Shown in pieces: positions 10,786 to 22,525 of a stretch of DNA of 64,000 nt. Source of the DNA: Hypomyces perniciosus. Its lineage: Eukaryota; Ascomycota; Sordariomycetes; Hypocreales; Hypocreaceae. The notes beneath the pieces are model-generated. The model was not told the origin of the DNA. It saw only the letters and a list, made by a program, of their open reading frames with translations, and made no database searches. The position numbers and the translations under genes are program-made. How positions within the stretch are numbered: position 1 is the first letter of the stretch; every line of letters begins with the position of its first letter. The stretch is from NCBI GenBank assembly GCA_008477525.1, contig SPDT01000005.1:248001-312000 (forward strand), written 5' to 3'.

Positions 10786-13700
10786 TTAATGCCCCTGCCT
10801 CCTCTTCGCCGTATCAGCCCCCAAGTAATCAATCGGATTTCTACACAATGGGCACGTATTCTGGTTACTGCTCTGGAACCACTTATACAAACACGTCCGG
10901 TGGAACAAGTTCCTACACGTCGTACACTTCTTGTCCGGCATACGCTTATCCGTCGAGATAATGCTGTAGCAAATCGCGCACTCGCTCTGGCCCTTGAGCG
11001 CACCGACAATGTTCCGCTTAAACACCTGCAGACCATCGATGATGCTCCCGCCGGAGAAGGTGATAACACCCTGCGTCGTCATGATCCAGCTTTGCCACTT
11101 GCGGTTGTCGACAGCTACGCGGTTCTGGCTGTTCACACTGACACCTTCGATGGGGTAGCTGGCGGGTACTTTGATGACAATGGAAGCTTGCGCCTCGTCA
11201 ACTTCGTAGCCAGCAGTGACTTCCTTGGCATTCTTGGAGATTTTGACGAGGAGTTCTCCCTCGTCGTTGGCGGCGGGCTCCTGTTGATCTGCCCATATTT
11301 GAACTTCATCAAGCGTCTCAGAGATGATGAGGGGCGAGAAGAATTTGGCTGTCCAGGCCTCGACGGCGATCCTGGTCTGCTTTGATCGGCAGTTGATATA
11401 CCATGCTTTGAAGAGACCAGGAATGTACTTCAGCGTGAGGTAGAACAGGTGCACGAGCAGCCATTGCATGCTCTTTTCCTCTAGTTCAGATTCCGCTAGC
11501 TTGATGTCATAATCCCTAATGTGCTCTGTTGTGAGATGCTCTCGTTCCAGGTTCAACGGATGAGCAGCTGAATGGCCGAGCACATCAAACATGAAGTCCA
11601 GAAGCGGTGCCACGTAGTCATCCGTCTTCAGATTTTCAGTGAAGTCGTTCCTAATCTTGAACGATGAAGTCGAGTAGGCATCAAACACTAGCTTCCAGGA
11701 TAAAAGGTAGGAGCGTATCGGAGAGGGAAATTGTGCGAGCATTTCATCCGAGTATCTTTCCAGTGTAGGGGCATCGAGAAGCAGAGACAGCAACTCGTCG
11801 GGAAGTCGAGCGTCTAGTCACAATTAGCCATCCGAAAACACACATACACATCGTCACACAACTTACCCGTCTTGTCCAAAAGGATATCAATGGATCGTTG
11901 TTCCTGTCCAGCTGGTATCGCCCTATGCAGGAGGTTGAAAGCTGCACTCTGAATATCCTGCGACTCCGACGCGACCAACTCGAAAATGTCTGCGACATCC
12001 GCAACGTGCTTGATAGGAATCTTCTCCACTTCCCGACACAGCATGGCATCTACCATCTCTAGTGGTTGACTACTTGCACCTCGAGGCAACTTTAGCAATT
12101 CCACTAGCGACTTGGACTTCTTGCTTGCCGAATCCTTGAGGGCATCTTGCAGGTCATCGTTGGGATCAGCCATGGTCTCCAACGTTTTTGTAAGCTTGAG
12201 TGATGCGTGTATGAATGGAAGTGCGTCCGGCAGGGGATACTCGGCGGCTTTCTCCCACAGGTCGATGCAAAACTCGATGGCCTTTTCCCAGTAGGAGCCA
12301 AAGACGTCACCCATGCATGGTAGCAGTACCGTCAAGATGCGACAGATTTCTGCACAAATAGGGGGGCTCAGTTCCTCCTCGGCATCGTCAAGCCAAGACG
12401 TGATGTGTCGCACTGCAAACACAATACGGTTGTTTGCAACCGGGAGCTCTCCGCTGTCGTATATTTGTGCGGACAGTGTTAGCAATACCAAAGTTATCAT
12501 AGCCTTACTACTATCTGGGGAAGTTCCGACTACATCGCTAACAAGACGATTGCAGAAGTTGCTCGCTAACTTGGATGACTGAAGGGTCTCTCCTAGCCCT
12601 GAGATGAGAGCCGAAGCGAGGAGAGCTGTTTCTGGAGTAGCTTTTGTCAAGGCTGGCTTGAGCAAAGTGTCCTCCAGACTGGATGGGAAGCCGTGAGATT
12701 CTGCTACAGATTGCATAATCTCGCTGATAGCTCGAGAACTGTACACCCCTCTGGGTGTCAGCTCCTTTGACTCCTCTCTCATTAAATCAACCAACCCCCG
12801 CAAAACGTGGGCCTCCTCATCATCAGCAGCACTGTCCCACCACCTCGCCGCCAGTGAGGTCTTGTTGATAAAATTCCTGAGACAAACAACGAGACTGTCG
12901 GCTTCAGAAATTGACTCGGAATCTTCCAAGGTAAGCCATAGTTTATTGTGATCCCTAGACGTTATTTGGTCGGTAACAAGCTGCACAGTAAGACACTGGA
13001 TGTACAGCAGCTCGATCTGGAACTGTCGTGGTAATTTAGTAATGCCCATCTCCTTTTCGAGAAGCAGGCCGACATAAAGAGCCATCCTCAAGGGTATAGA
13101 GCGTCCTTTTCTGTCTCTGGGCACTCGTAGGTCAGCGGCACGTTGGTCGTTAGGATGGCTGAAGGTGACAGCGCCGCCGAGGCTATTGGTAATAGATAGC
13201 GATGGATTGATAGGTTGCTCCAGGAACGGCACCAGTTTTTGCATCCACACGTTGGTGCTTGGGAATATCTCGTCGAGAGGGACATTGGCGACGTGCGCTT
13301 GTTGAGCTTGCCTCACGAGGGTTCCAATCCTAAACATTGTCAGTCAAAAAGTCAACACACGAACAGGTATTCACTCACTCGAGTGACTGAGACCGGCGCG
13401 TTCCAGATTCGATTGAATAATTCCAATCGCTGGCAAAGTTCCGGAGTCTTGGCTATCTATGATGGAACGGAGGGCAATTGCCTTGGCAGAAACAGCCCCG
13501 TCGTTGATTTCAGACAAGCTTAGTAGCTGTGCTAACAAAGCAGTGTGAAGTCCTTCATTTTGAGCCAAGAGCTGTGGCCTGCCCTTTGCGATGATTTCTA
13601 GTGCCTTAAGGCTGGTCTCCAAGGATTGCGTCTCCTGTTCCAGAATGCCCACAAGGCTTTGGACAAGCGTTTGACAATTCTCATCCGTCAGGCCTTGATA

Positions 13701-15770
13701 GGTGACGGCCGCTTCCAGTAGCTCCCAAGCCTGTGTTTCCCCTCTGAAAGTTTCTAGTACTTGATCGATGATGCTCTGCTGAATTTTGTCATTGCTACGT
13801 GCAAGCCCTGAGCCTCGTTCTTCGGAAATGAGGAATGCGAGTGTCGAAGCACGAGTCGGCCCTGCTGGGAAGCCCAGGACCGCCTCAACCCACGCTCCCC
13901 AAGCCTTTGCGTAGCCCTGAACTTGTGATGGTATTGTGCCCAAGAGCCGGAGGCAGGACAATAGAGGGCGACATGAAGCCGATTGAGTGACCTTTTCCAT
14001 CAATTCATCCGCAGCTGCAAGGAGGAATGCCGACACTCTTTGTCCAGCTTCTGCATCAAATAGATGCTGTGATGTGCTCAGAGCATATTCCAGAATGTGG
14101 GCAGCTCCAAAAGGCTTCATATTCCTACTCTCGAGAAGCGCCGTACACTGACTGATAACCTTGTTCGAAGGGATAGTTGTATGATCAAGAGGCGATTCGC
14201 CTACCTCAGCCAACTTCTTGTGGATCTCCCCAACAAGACCGAACCACCGCCGACCTTCCTCACCAATCTTCTCCTGTGATGATTGATACTCCCTAGATAC
14301 CTCGGGAAGTGAGCCAGATATCTTGGCGCAAAATAAGCTGGCTAGGCGACTCCATTCTTCTTCTGACGCTAAAACAAGAGACGGGGGGGACTGGATGACG
14401 GCCAAGTGAGCCTCGACAAAGATGGTCATGGCATTGGGCCCCAGGGGAAACGACGCTGATTTGTCGGATACTGCAAAGATGAATTGCTCAAAGAGAGGGA
14501 AGAGTTGCTCCTTAGCAAAGGCAAGTTTGTCATCTTCGGAAAGGAGTTTGAGGAGGCGCTTGGCTGTATCTATATAACACTTCCACGCCATCGATGTGTT
14601 TGTCCGGGATTCTTCGCGATTCGTGATGCCGGATTTCACAGCAATCAGAAGGCCAGAAGCGGTATCAAGTCGCCTCATTTGATCTTCCGGGAGAACAGCA
14701 ATGAGCTCATCCAAATGTTCCCAGAATTTGGGCGGGCAGCTCTGCGAGCCTTTGGTGATGAACTGCTGCAGTCTGGAGATGGAAGACTTCTTATCTTTGG
14801 GGGATGGAACCCAGAGATCTGGATTCGCTTGTGATAACCTAGTCAATGCTCGTACATAGTCGAGGGCAGAGCCAGTCTGGCTGGTCTTGAGGCCACCGGT
14901 TACGATAGCTTGTCTGGTCTGGGTGGATTCGGCGTAGGGGAGCTTCCGGTCAAGGCATGTTATGAGCAGCTGACATACACTCTTTCGCACTGAGGGGTCG
15001 TTGAATGTGATACTCGTCCATACAGTCTCCTCTGAGAAAAAGTCATCGTATCTATGGCGCAGCTTGTCGATGTCGCTGTCTGCTAGTTTCTGAAGCAGGC
15101 TAAGAACCAGGGATAGGCTGGCAGCGACGACTCGAAGATACTTGGCTTCAGCATCCTCCTTGGTCGTCGATCGTTCGTCACTAAGAGTGTCCTGAGTCTC
15201 CTTGATGGTATCAATGGCGTAGTCGAGTATTTGGGCCTGGCATTTCCTCCAGAATGCCAGGGCCTTTTCAGGGGTGGTGATAAAGGAAGACAGGCCATCG
15301 CTAGCAGAGCGTGCAGCCGAACGGTCACGGTCATAGAGGCCGGCCAGCCATGCGCCAACAATCTTGGGGAGGTGTCTTTCCATGCGCTTGCGGGCCGACT
15401 TCATAAGCTCGAACTGCAGGGTATGCGCCAGCTCCCGCACGCGCCGGGCATTGTCTATCGAGGTACGCGGATATACCTGGGCCCAAACCTCGAGGATAGC
15501 CTCTTCGACGCCGCCATCTTTCTCAAACGGATGCGCCTGCGCAAACAGCACCAGGTCCTCCAACGCCTTGGTCTTGGTAGTGCTGTCCTTCTTCAGGACG
15601 TTCTTCAGAGACACAACCACGTTCGGGTCTGAGACGGCGCTAAAGGACGGGGGTTCGGCGAGGTAGGACAGGGAGCCGGTCCCCTCCGGAGCGCCGAAGC
15701 CGCCGAACTTGGACCCGGTGGTCCGGGCAGAGGCCGCGGCCGCTTTGCCCAGCTGTGCGCGCTGCTTCAT
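10786..15770 (-). CDS. ltn1: Listerin-type E3 ubiquitin ligase of ribosome quality control
   Basis: Three exons (15770-13375, 13329-11867, 11813-10786) give 1628 aa, the usual size for fungal Ltn1/Rkr1. The N-terminus has the conserved FGGFGAPEG, then EPPSFSAVSDPNVVVSLKNVLKKDSTTKTKALEDL. A long stretch of HEAT-like helices follows. The last about 65 residues form a variant RING finger: CAIC, CTTC, FHRTCLYKW and CPLC. Ltn1 binds 60S subunits holding stalled nascent chains and ubiquitinates those chains. The first junction uses donor GTGAAT, since the nearby GTGAGT would give the wrong phase; that splice is a little less certain. Start: first ATG in frame with the conserved N-terminus. The gene is intact over 4.9 kb, in contrast to the frame breaks in its neighbours. 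Confidence 0.95.
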
Positions 15771-16902
15771 GGTCTGTCTGTCAGCTGCGGAGAAGAGCAA
15801 ACGTGGTGGCGCAGAGTGGTAGCCCCTGTGTTGGGGGGTTGATGGTTGAGAGGACGAAGAGGGAAAAAAGTTGCAAATGGCTCGTCGCACAAGCTGTCCA
15901 CTGGAAAGGCTGCCAGTGATGTCAGTGTCGCCCAGCGAGGTTGAAGGTGGGCCGCGGACAAGTACTGCCGCGGGGGTTTTTTGGCACTAGGGGTACTTGA
16001 TCAGTCTTGCAGGACGCTGCTTCTGCACAAAGCACGAGTATTCATATTCTGAGAATCCAAGTACTAATACTACTACAACCGGATTTGCAGCGATTACAGG
16101 AATGTGTAAAATCATAGTAATTCGGGAGGCCTAGCTGGCGGTTTGCAGAACTTATTCTATTCCTTGATACGGCCGTCGAGTCACACCGGAGAGAGGCTGT
16201 GGGCCTGCATCATGGCGTTTCTCAAGTGCACAAACAAGCACATGAAAACAACTCAATTTACAACATTCTATCACATTTTATCACATACTACTTCGTACAG
16301 CGAAGATGAACGAAATTGCTCAGGGAGAGGGAACTGAGTTCGTCCCAACGCCAAATCCACCAAGGCTAAACAGGCTATCGTCTCGGTGTCTCAAGGTACG
16401 AGTAGTCAGCTTAATGGTACGAGTAGGAGTATCATTAGCAGCTCTCTCTGCCTGGCATGAATAAGTGGCGCGTGCTGTGTTCCACATGAGACGTCCAGAC
16501 TCATTACCTCTGCGCTAGATACTTACTAGCATCCCAAAGGTTTCCTGTCTTGATATAATCTAGATAAATCAAAAGCTGGAATGCACTGGATTCTTAAAGA
16601 AATGCTATTACTCCGTAGTACTCGTCCGCAACAGGGAGGCTGGAAGCGCTGGGCTTGTTACTTGGCTTGCTGTCTGCTTACAAACCCCTGTCCTTCACCC
16701 ACCGAGATTGCGATCCTCTCTGCCTCATTGGCCCAACACGGCGATTTGGTCGGCTTCTTTCGGCTAAGGCAGCCAGCGCCCCGCTTGACGTCGTCAGTGG
16801 CTGTTTCAACCGCTGAAGCCGGACGACAGGTGGGGACTTTCGGGGGGGTTTTAGGGTGTTTTGGGGGCCTTGGACTCCTTGCTGGCCTACAGCGTCGCAA
16901 CA

Positions 16903-16967
16903 CATCGTACAGCGTACAGCCTCAGCCCACGACGTCCGGAATACAGTGGAGCAGGCGCTGTACGATG
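16903..16967. repeat. 12-bp perfect inverted repeat
   Basis: CATCGTACAGCG at 16903-16914 and its exact reverse complement at 16956-16967 are separated by 41 bp. It could form a stem-loop or be a pair of protein-binding half-sites; no function is known. Confidence 0.7.
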
Positions 16968-17146
16968 ATCCACTAAGAGGCGCTGACGCCCTGTAAGGCC
17001 CACCACAAATAGCAGGCTTGGACAGGCTACAGCGGGCTAGCAGGTTTTACCCCGCAAGTCGATAAATCGCCGACCCATCTTGGTGCAAGCGAGGTGACGA
17101 ACTGGCTCACCTCTGATAACAATCACTCCCCCGGTTCGTGTTCTTT

Positions 17147-17326
17147 CTTCCTCTTCCTCTTCCTCTTCCTCTTCCTCTTCCTCTTCCTCTTCCTCTTCCT
17201 CTTCCTCTTCCTCTTCCTCTTCCTCTTCCTCTTCCTCTTCCTCTTCCTCTTCCTCTTCCTCTTCCTCTTCCTCTTCCTCTTCCTCTTCCTCTTTCTCCCT
17301 TTTCCCTTTTCCCTTTTCCCTTTTCC
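17147..17326. repeat. (CTTCCT)n microsatellite followed by (CCCTTTT)n
   Basis: About 24 uninterrupted CTTCCT units run from 17147 to about 17293, then four CCCTTTT units at 17297-17324. The tract is 330-510 bp upstream of the repeat-protein start and is probably polypyrimidine promoter or 5' UTR sequence. The Glu-rich, Arg-Gly and Phe-Leu frames across it are artefacts of the repeat. Confidence 0.95.
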
Positions 17327-17658
17327 TCCATCCGTTTTCACCATCTTCCCTTATTAGACGTTTCCTGCGCTCCTCTCGAAGCGACGTCACATATCCAATC
17401 GCTGGCGACTCCCATTGCCCAGTCAACCTCGTCTTGCGGCACATCTCTTCCCACGATCAGCGTCATCTGCCTATCCCCCGCACGAACCGGTTCTGCCCGA
17501 GTTCTATGTCACATGCAATTGGTGTTCGGCTATTCCAGCTCGACGCTCCTCCTGTGGTGAGTCCTTTCTATCTTTCTATTTGCCCGCAGTTACAATACTG
17601 ATCGCCACACCGAGCAGATCCATTAGTCTCCCCATGCCACTGGTCACACGATTTCACC

Positions 17659-20407
17659 ATGATTCCCACTCAGCACGCGTCGCCTCGCGCAAGGCTCATA
17701 GTTGCCCGTCATGCCCTGAAGTCTAGTCAGGGCCAACAGTCGAGACAGCTGTGTCTAAATCCCTGGTCATCTCATGGCTCCGGCCGTCGCCACCGCGTGT
17801 TTGCTTACCGGTACATGGAATCCCTCAATCGACGTCTGTCATGGGACAACAACCCTAGGATTGAGAACTCCAAGGCCGCAATGAGAAAGGTCGTGGCTGA
17901 GTGGCTGCAGTCGTCCAACGCCAACCACTCCAACAAGTACACCGACTTAAATGACGTCAAGTCTTGGTCCGACGATCTATCTGGCGTGCGTCCGGGGAGA
18001 AGCATTGAGGATGTCGAGCGAGATGCCATCAATCGCCTATTCCAGAAGGATGACACTGTGTGGGCGCCGCTCCAGAATATCCGCAAACTATCTCCATGCC
18101 AGCCGCAGTTTCCAGTCAAGTCACTCCCGAGAATGTCCTGCGCGCAACGACCTCTGCTGGGGATGGCAATTACATTGACCCCATCACCAATCGCAGAGTG
18201 TCGAGAGAAGAGCGTGGCAAATACTCGACCACAAAATTCGACGACCCAATGCGCCGCGAAAGTTGACGCCTGAGGAAAGGTCAAAATTCTACAACGACCT
18301 TGGCAAATACAAGCCAGCAACATGGAACGAGCCCGATGGACTGCCGGAGATGACCCCCGAAGAGCGGTCTAGGCAGTACGGAGACTTGGAGAAATACTCG
18401 AGAATGAAAATCGATAACCAAATGCGCCACAGAAGCTCACTCCTGAGGAAGAGTCCAAGCTTTACAACGATCTAGACAAGTACAAGCCCGTGACTTGGAA
18501 CGAGCCGGATGGACTCCAACAGCAGACACCCGAGGAGCAGTCTAAGAATTATGAGGACCTCGATAAGTATGGTGCCGTACGATGGAACGAGCCAGACGGG
18601 CTTCAGGAGCCAACGGCTGAGGAGAAGACGAAAGATTACAAGGACTTGGACAAATATGGCCCAGTAACCTGGGATGAGCCAAATGGTCTTCGTCGATTAA
18701 CTCCGGAGGAAAAGTCCAAGAATTACGACGACCTCGATTTATACAGCCGCCCCTTTGTCGCAAAGGACTCAGTTCTTGAGGCTCACGAAGCTCTGCAAAA
18801 TGATCCCACACCAAAAGCCGAGCCCATTCCTGCCAAGGCTGAAGTGCAAAGCGAATCCACAACATCTCAGTATGATGACTTGGACAAGTATGGACCAGTC
18901 CGCTGGAATGAGCCTGACGGCCTTCGCCCCCTGACAGCCGAGGAGCTTTCCAAGGACTATGAGGATCTTCACCAATACGCCCAGTATGAAAATTCTGGTC
19001 CAAAAACCCCGCGTGTACATCCAGAGGAGGCATCAAAGCAGTATCAAGACTTGTCTAGCTACTCAGCTTTCCCAACACTGGGCCGGAAACAGAAAGAATC
19101 CATCCAGAAGAGGCTTCCAAGAGATATAAGGACTTGCACAGTTACGCTGTGGATGGTTATGTCGAACCAGAGAAGACCCGCCACATTCACCCCGAGGAAC
19201 TGACAAAGAACTATACCGATCTGAACAAGTATGAGCCGCAAAGTTTTGATTCCCCGCAGCGGACATATCCTACTCACCCAGAAGAAGCTTCGAAGGCTTA
19301 CAAGGATCTCCGTCATTACAAGGTAGCACCTGCAGACTCGGAAGGCCCCAGAGAGGTTTCTGACGTCGTGGCCGCTGGTCTCAAGTCTTATGACTCTAAA
19401 GTCCAAGCCCAGGCGCAAATGGCAGCTTCGGCTGCAAGCACCGAGGAAATCAATATGTTACGGGCTTGGATGAGGGCGGCGAGAGCTCGATTGAATCCAT
19501 AACTGCAGATGAGATTCGGAGTCAAGTCATGCGCAGGGCCAGTATGGACAGGATGGAGTCTGACAAAGATATTGAGAATGGCGAGGTGGAAATGAGCTCA
19601 ATGGACGAGAGCTTCCCGGTCGAGAACTCCAAATCCGCATCTGAGTTGATGGAGAACATATCTAGCAAGCTAGCTAATATTCGAGCCGAGAGGGACCCGT
19701 ACTCAAGCGACCCGAAGGGTCTGGAGACGAGCTATTCCGAGGAATGCGGCAGCGAAACAGAACCGACCTTGGTGAAGCACTATGAGGCTAAGACACCAAG
19801 CGGATTGGGATCTGCGAAGTTGACTTCAGAGGCAGTAGAAGAGCCGGCAACGTACAAAATTCTCGCTTACGACCCTGCAACACAGTCCATCAGCGTGGCA
19901 GAGACCACCTCGAGCGATCATGACACCTCCTCTCCGCTGAAAGTGACGGATGTTTTGCTCCGGCTCTCCCATGCATCCAGATTTCTCCCTTATTTCCAGA
20001 CCCTGCAGGCACAGGGCTATGACATTGTGTCCGGCGGCGGTGATGTCCTCATCTTCCGCAAGAACCGCCCAGCCGCTGCCGACGCGGGCGAATTGCCCAC
20101 TGGGTCGATCAAGGCGGCGCGCGTCAACCCAGTCGACATGATGGGGCGGCCTGTCACGGGTAATTTTGCGAGCCCAACAGGATTTGTCAACTACTACGAT
20201 GCGGCAGAAGAAGCCCAGGATAAACCGGCGCCTCCATACCGCTCATACGCATACGCAGAAAGTCGGTCTTCGCAACCTGGGCCATCTACCCCAGAGAAGA
20301 AGAAGAGGAGCCTCGGAAGGAAACTGGTGATGGGCACAGTCTGGGTGGGCGGAGTAGCCTACGCAGTCGGTGCTCTCAGTGAACACATGTCCACTAGTGG
20401 AAAGTGA
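17659..20407 (+). CDS. Repeat protein of unknown function, probable mitochondrial, five frame breaks
   Basis: If five single-base losses are allowed for, one chain of about 917 aa runs from ATG 17659 to TGA 20405-20407. The N-terminus is rich in Arg/Ser/Ala without acidic residues (SPRARLIVARHALKSSQ), like a mitochondrial presequence. The middle holds about ten units of a 25-30 residue motif: TPEE.SK.Y.DLDKY followed by a WNEPDGL stretch, later variants HPEEASK.Y.DL..Y. The C-terminal part has a conserved-looking globular segment (YKILAYDPATQSISVAE, then GYDIVSGGGDVLIFRK, then FASPTGFVNYYD) and one membrane segment (VMGTVWVGGVAYAVGALSEHM). The breaks are near 18055, 18245, 18410, 19095 and 19472; each shifts the frame the same way. 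I know similar hypothetical fungal proteins but no function. A presequence plus C-terminal anchor suggests the inner mitochondrial membrane (inference). Confidence 0.8.
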
Positions 20408-21336
20408 TGAGCCAAGCTGTCAACTAGTCACTGGTGGGCGAGGTACTATACGACGAAGTGTAAGAATCGGAGACTAGAAGTCTCCCCATCATGATACATC
20501 GATTAGGGATCAGGAGTTTGCATGTTTTCTTCCCCTGCTTTTTCTCTCTTCAGTTTGGAATACCCATCGATCGCGCGAAGGAACGCTGTCTGGGAACGTG
20601 TGATTTTCTTTGAGAAACTCGATTCCGAGTCGAGTCTCTTATATCATTTTCATGTCTCATGTATATTAGCGGTATCTGCTTTCGGCTATAGTTTTTGGAT
20701 TGACTAAATACGTCCTCACAGGCGCTACTGAGACTATCTTGCCCTCTATTCGTACGGAGCATGTGAAGACTGATTCTGGTATTCGAACTCAATTTCGTCG
20801 TTGAACTATATATCTTGGTGTCTTCCAAACCCAAACCAGCTAAAGGAAAGTATGCCCAAGTAAACGATAATGCTGGCAGATGCACAAGACACGACGATCG
20901 GAGGAAGATCCAAAATTGGGTGGTGAGAGTGCAATTGAAGGAACTAAAAAGCTAAGCTAAAGGAAAAAGGGGTCTCTGCCCCAAGATTCTCTTCATGGAC
21001 TGCTCATATGGCGGATATTCCACTTTCCTGTATGAATGGACAGCATTTCTTTTTCAGCACTACTTTCCATGTCCGAGCCAAGGAGAATATGCCAAATCAG
21101 CGGGACATCATCATTCTTGGGCAGGCATTTGCCCTCCAAACCCTCCATGTTGAGATGCAGCCTCAGAAGCTTATATCTCCCCATAATGCTCTGGAATCCT
21201 CACCAGGAGTTTGGGGACCCTTCCCACGAAGACGACGACTCGCAAGGAATTATGAGGTTCAAGCACCTCCAAAATGAGTCTGTTCCAAACATTCTTCAAT
21301 CTCTTGATTCCCATATAGTTTCCCCATCGATTTCCT
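20408..21336. other. Tail-to-tail spacer without a supported gene
   Basis: 929 bp between the stop of the repeat-protein gene and the stop of the small 76-aa gene. Short open frames on both strands show no family features, so this is best read as 3' UTRs plus spacer. Confidence 0.5.
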
Positions 21337-21662
21337 TCAAGTCCTCTCCGTAAACCCGTGGTATCCCGGCTGCACGCCCTCCACAGCACTCATCTGCATG
21401 GCGTGTTTGTGGTCTTGATTGTTCCAGCTCTGGCGGCGGTTCATGTTAGGCGTCCACCTAGTGGTGCGCTCGATAGCGGAGCGGGCCGCGGGGGTGATGT
21501 CATTGCTTGTGGAGCTGGCTTGGTCTGTTTCGGTTAGTAGATCCGAACGAGTTTGTGGAGATGTAAAGAAAAAGATTGGAAAGGGGAGGGAAATCAATTA
21601 GGAAAGTAGGGAGACTGGCCTTGTTTGGAAGTGTTTGTTGAGTCGTTGGTGTTGGAAGCCAT
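21337..21662 (-). CDS. Small conserved-looking protein, 76 aa, possible GC-AG intron
   Basis: Exon 1 is 21662-21620 and exon 2 is 21524-21337, giving exactly 77 codons. The protein starts MASNTNDSTNTSKQ and continues DQASSTSNDITPAARSAIE, RTTRWTPNMNRRQSWNNQDH and ends GFTERT. The RRQSW.. core has the look of small soluble fungal proteins of unknown function. The acceptor is good (branch-site-like CTAAC followed by CAG). The donor that keeps the frame reads AAG|GCCAGT, a GC rather than GT dinucleotide; the nearby GTCTCC would put exon 2 in the wrong frame. A base error at the donor is an alternative. I do not know a function. Confidence 0.6.
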
Positions 21663-22525
21663 TCTGATGGTGAATATATATGTACCCTACTAGGTATCCA
21701 GTAATGGATGAAGTCGAATTATTCGTGGGACTAAAATAAATTGGGTTCGAATTTTTATAATTCCAGTAATTTTCGATACTTGTGGGAAACAGTTGTATGG
21801 ATAGCTTTTGCCTGAGGTAGTGGTGATTATATATCCCGGATCTGCAACAACACCTGCAAGGTGACTGATGATGACGAGACCGAGTCATTGCCATACGAAG
21901 GGGAATTATAGGGAGAAGGCGGGGTCAAATTGCCACAATCGTTCAACTTGAACTTCCTGACGAGGTAGGGTAACGAGAAGTATTGGATAGTACGAAGTAC
22001 TACTCGCATGTATCGCGACGCCACTCCGTGTAAGTTTTGTTGGTGATGGCCTGATCTGATTTTTCTACACCTATGTACATAGAGCCAAGCAGCATCTCAA
22101 ATCAAGTTTATGCACAAACCAAAACCTCGAGGTTTGTGTCTGCTGTATGTAAGGCTTTGACATATACAACCAACAGCTCCTCCGCATGGATGCAGATTTG
22201 GGGGTAACAAATAAAAACTCCTCCTGATGGGGAATCCGCCGCAAACACCGAAAACCGCCTTGCCGTATTTTTCCTCCCAGGCTTCCATTATCATCAGATT
22301 CCTGAGGCGACACAACCTTGACATAAATATTTCCCCTCCGCGATTTTTGCCAAGAGAAAATGGTATAGACACCAGATATGATCGGAGTCAGGTGGTGGCA
22401 CAACTTATAAGAAAAAAGGGGGGGTGTTGGTACTCCATATGCTGATCCGTACAAAACAAATTGTTTCAACAATCCTGTCATCGTTGTTGTGATATCGGTT
22501 ACTAAAGGGTCGAGTGTAGAGTAAC
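21663..22525. other. AT-rich spacer between two minus-strand genes
   Basis: 863 bp holding the promoter of the 76-aa gene and the 3' UTR of the FHA gene. Open reading that continues past 22526 on the minus strand is the intron and UTR frame of the FHA gene, not coding. No other feature is supported. Confidence 0.5.

Larger units (their letters stand above)
15771..17658. other. 1.9-kb divergent intergenic region
   Basis: The region lies between outward-facing starts of ltn1 and the repeat-protein gene. It holds a 12-bp inverted repeat, a long pyrimidine microsatellite and one TACTCCGTA (16609-16617). A possible 5' UTR intron donor (GTGAGT near 17557) is seen. I find no gene. Confidence 0.55.

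Noticed and set aside
17037..17560. Long open frames on both strands (poly-Glu, Arg-Gly, Phe-Leu, Pro-Leu) across the pyrimidine tract.
   Set aside because: A hexamer repeat without stops keeps several frames open; the composition is only that of the repeat and no non-repeat protein feature is attached.
22071..22525. Continuation of the FHA reading frame beyond 22526.
   Set aside because: It exists only if the GTTAGT..TAG intron is not removed; splicing gives the conserved QYYWKRPK end and a stop.
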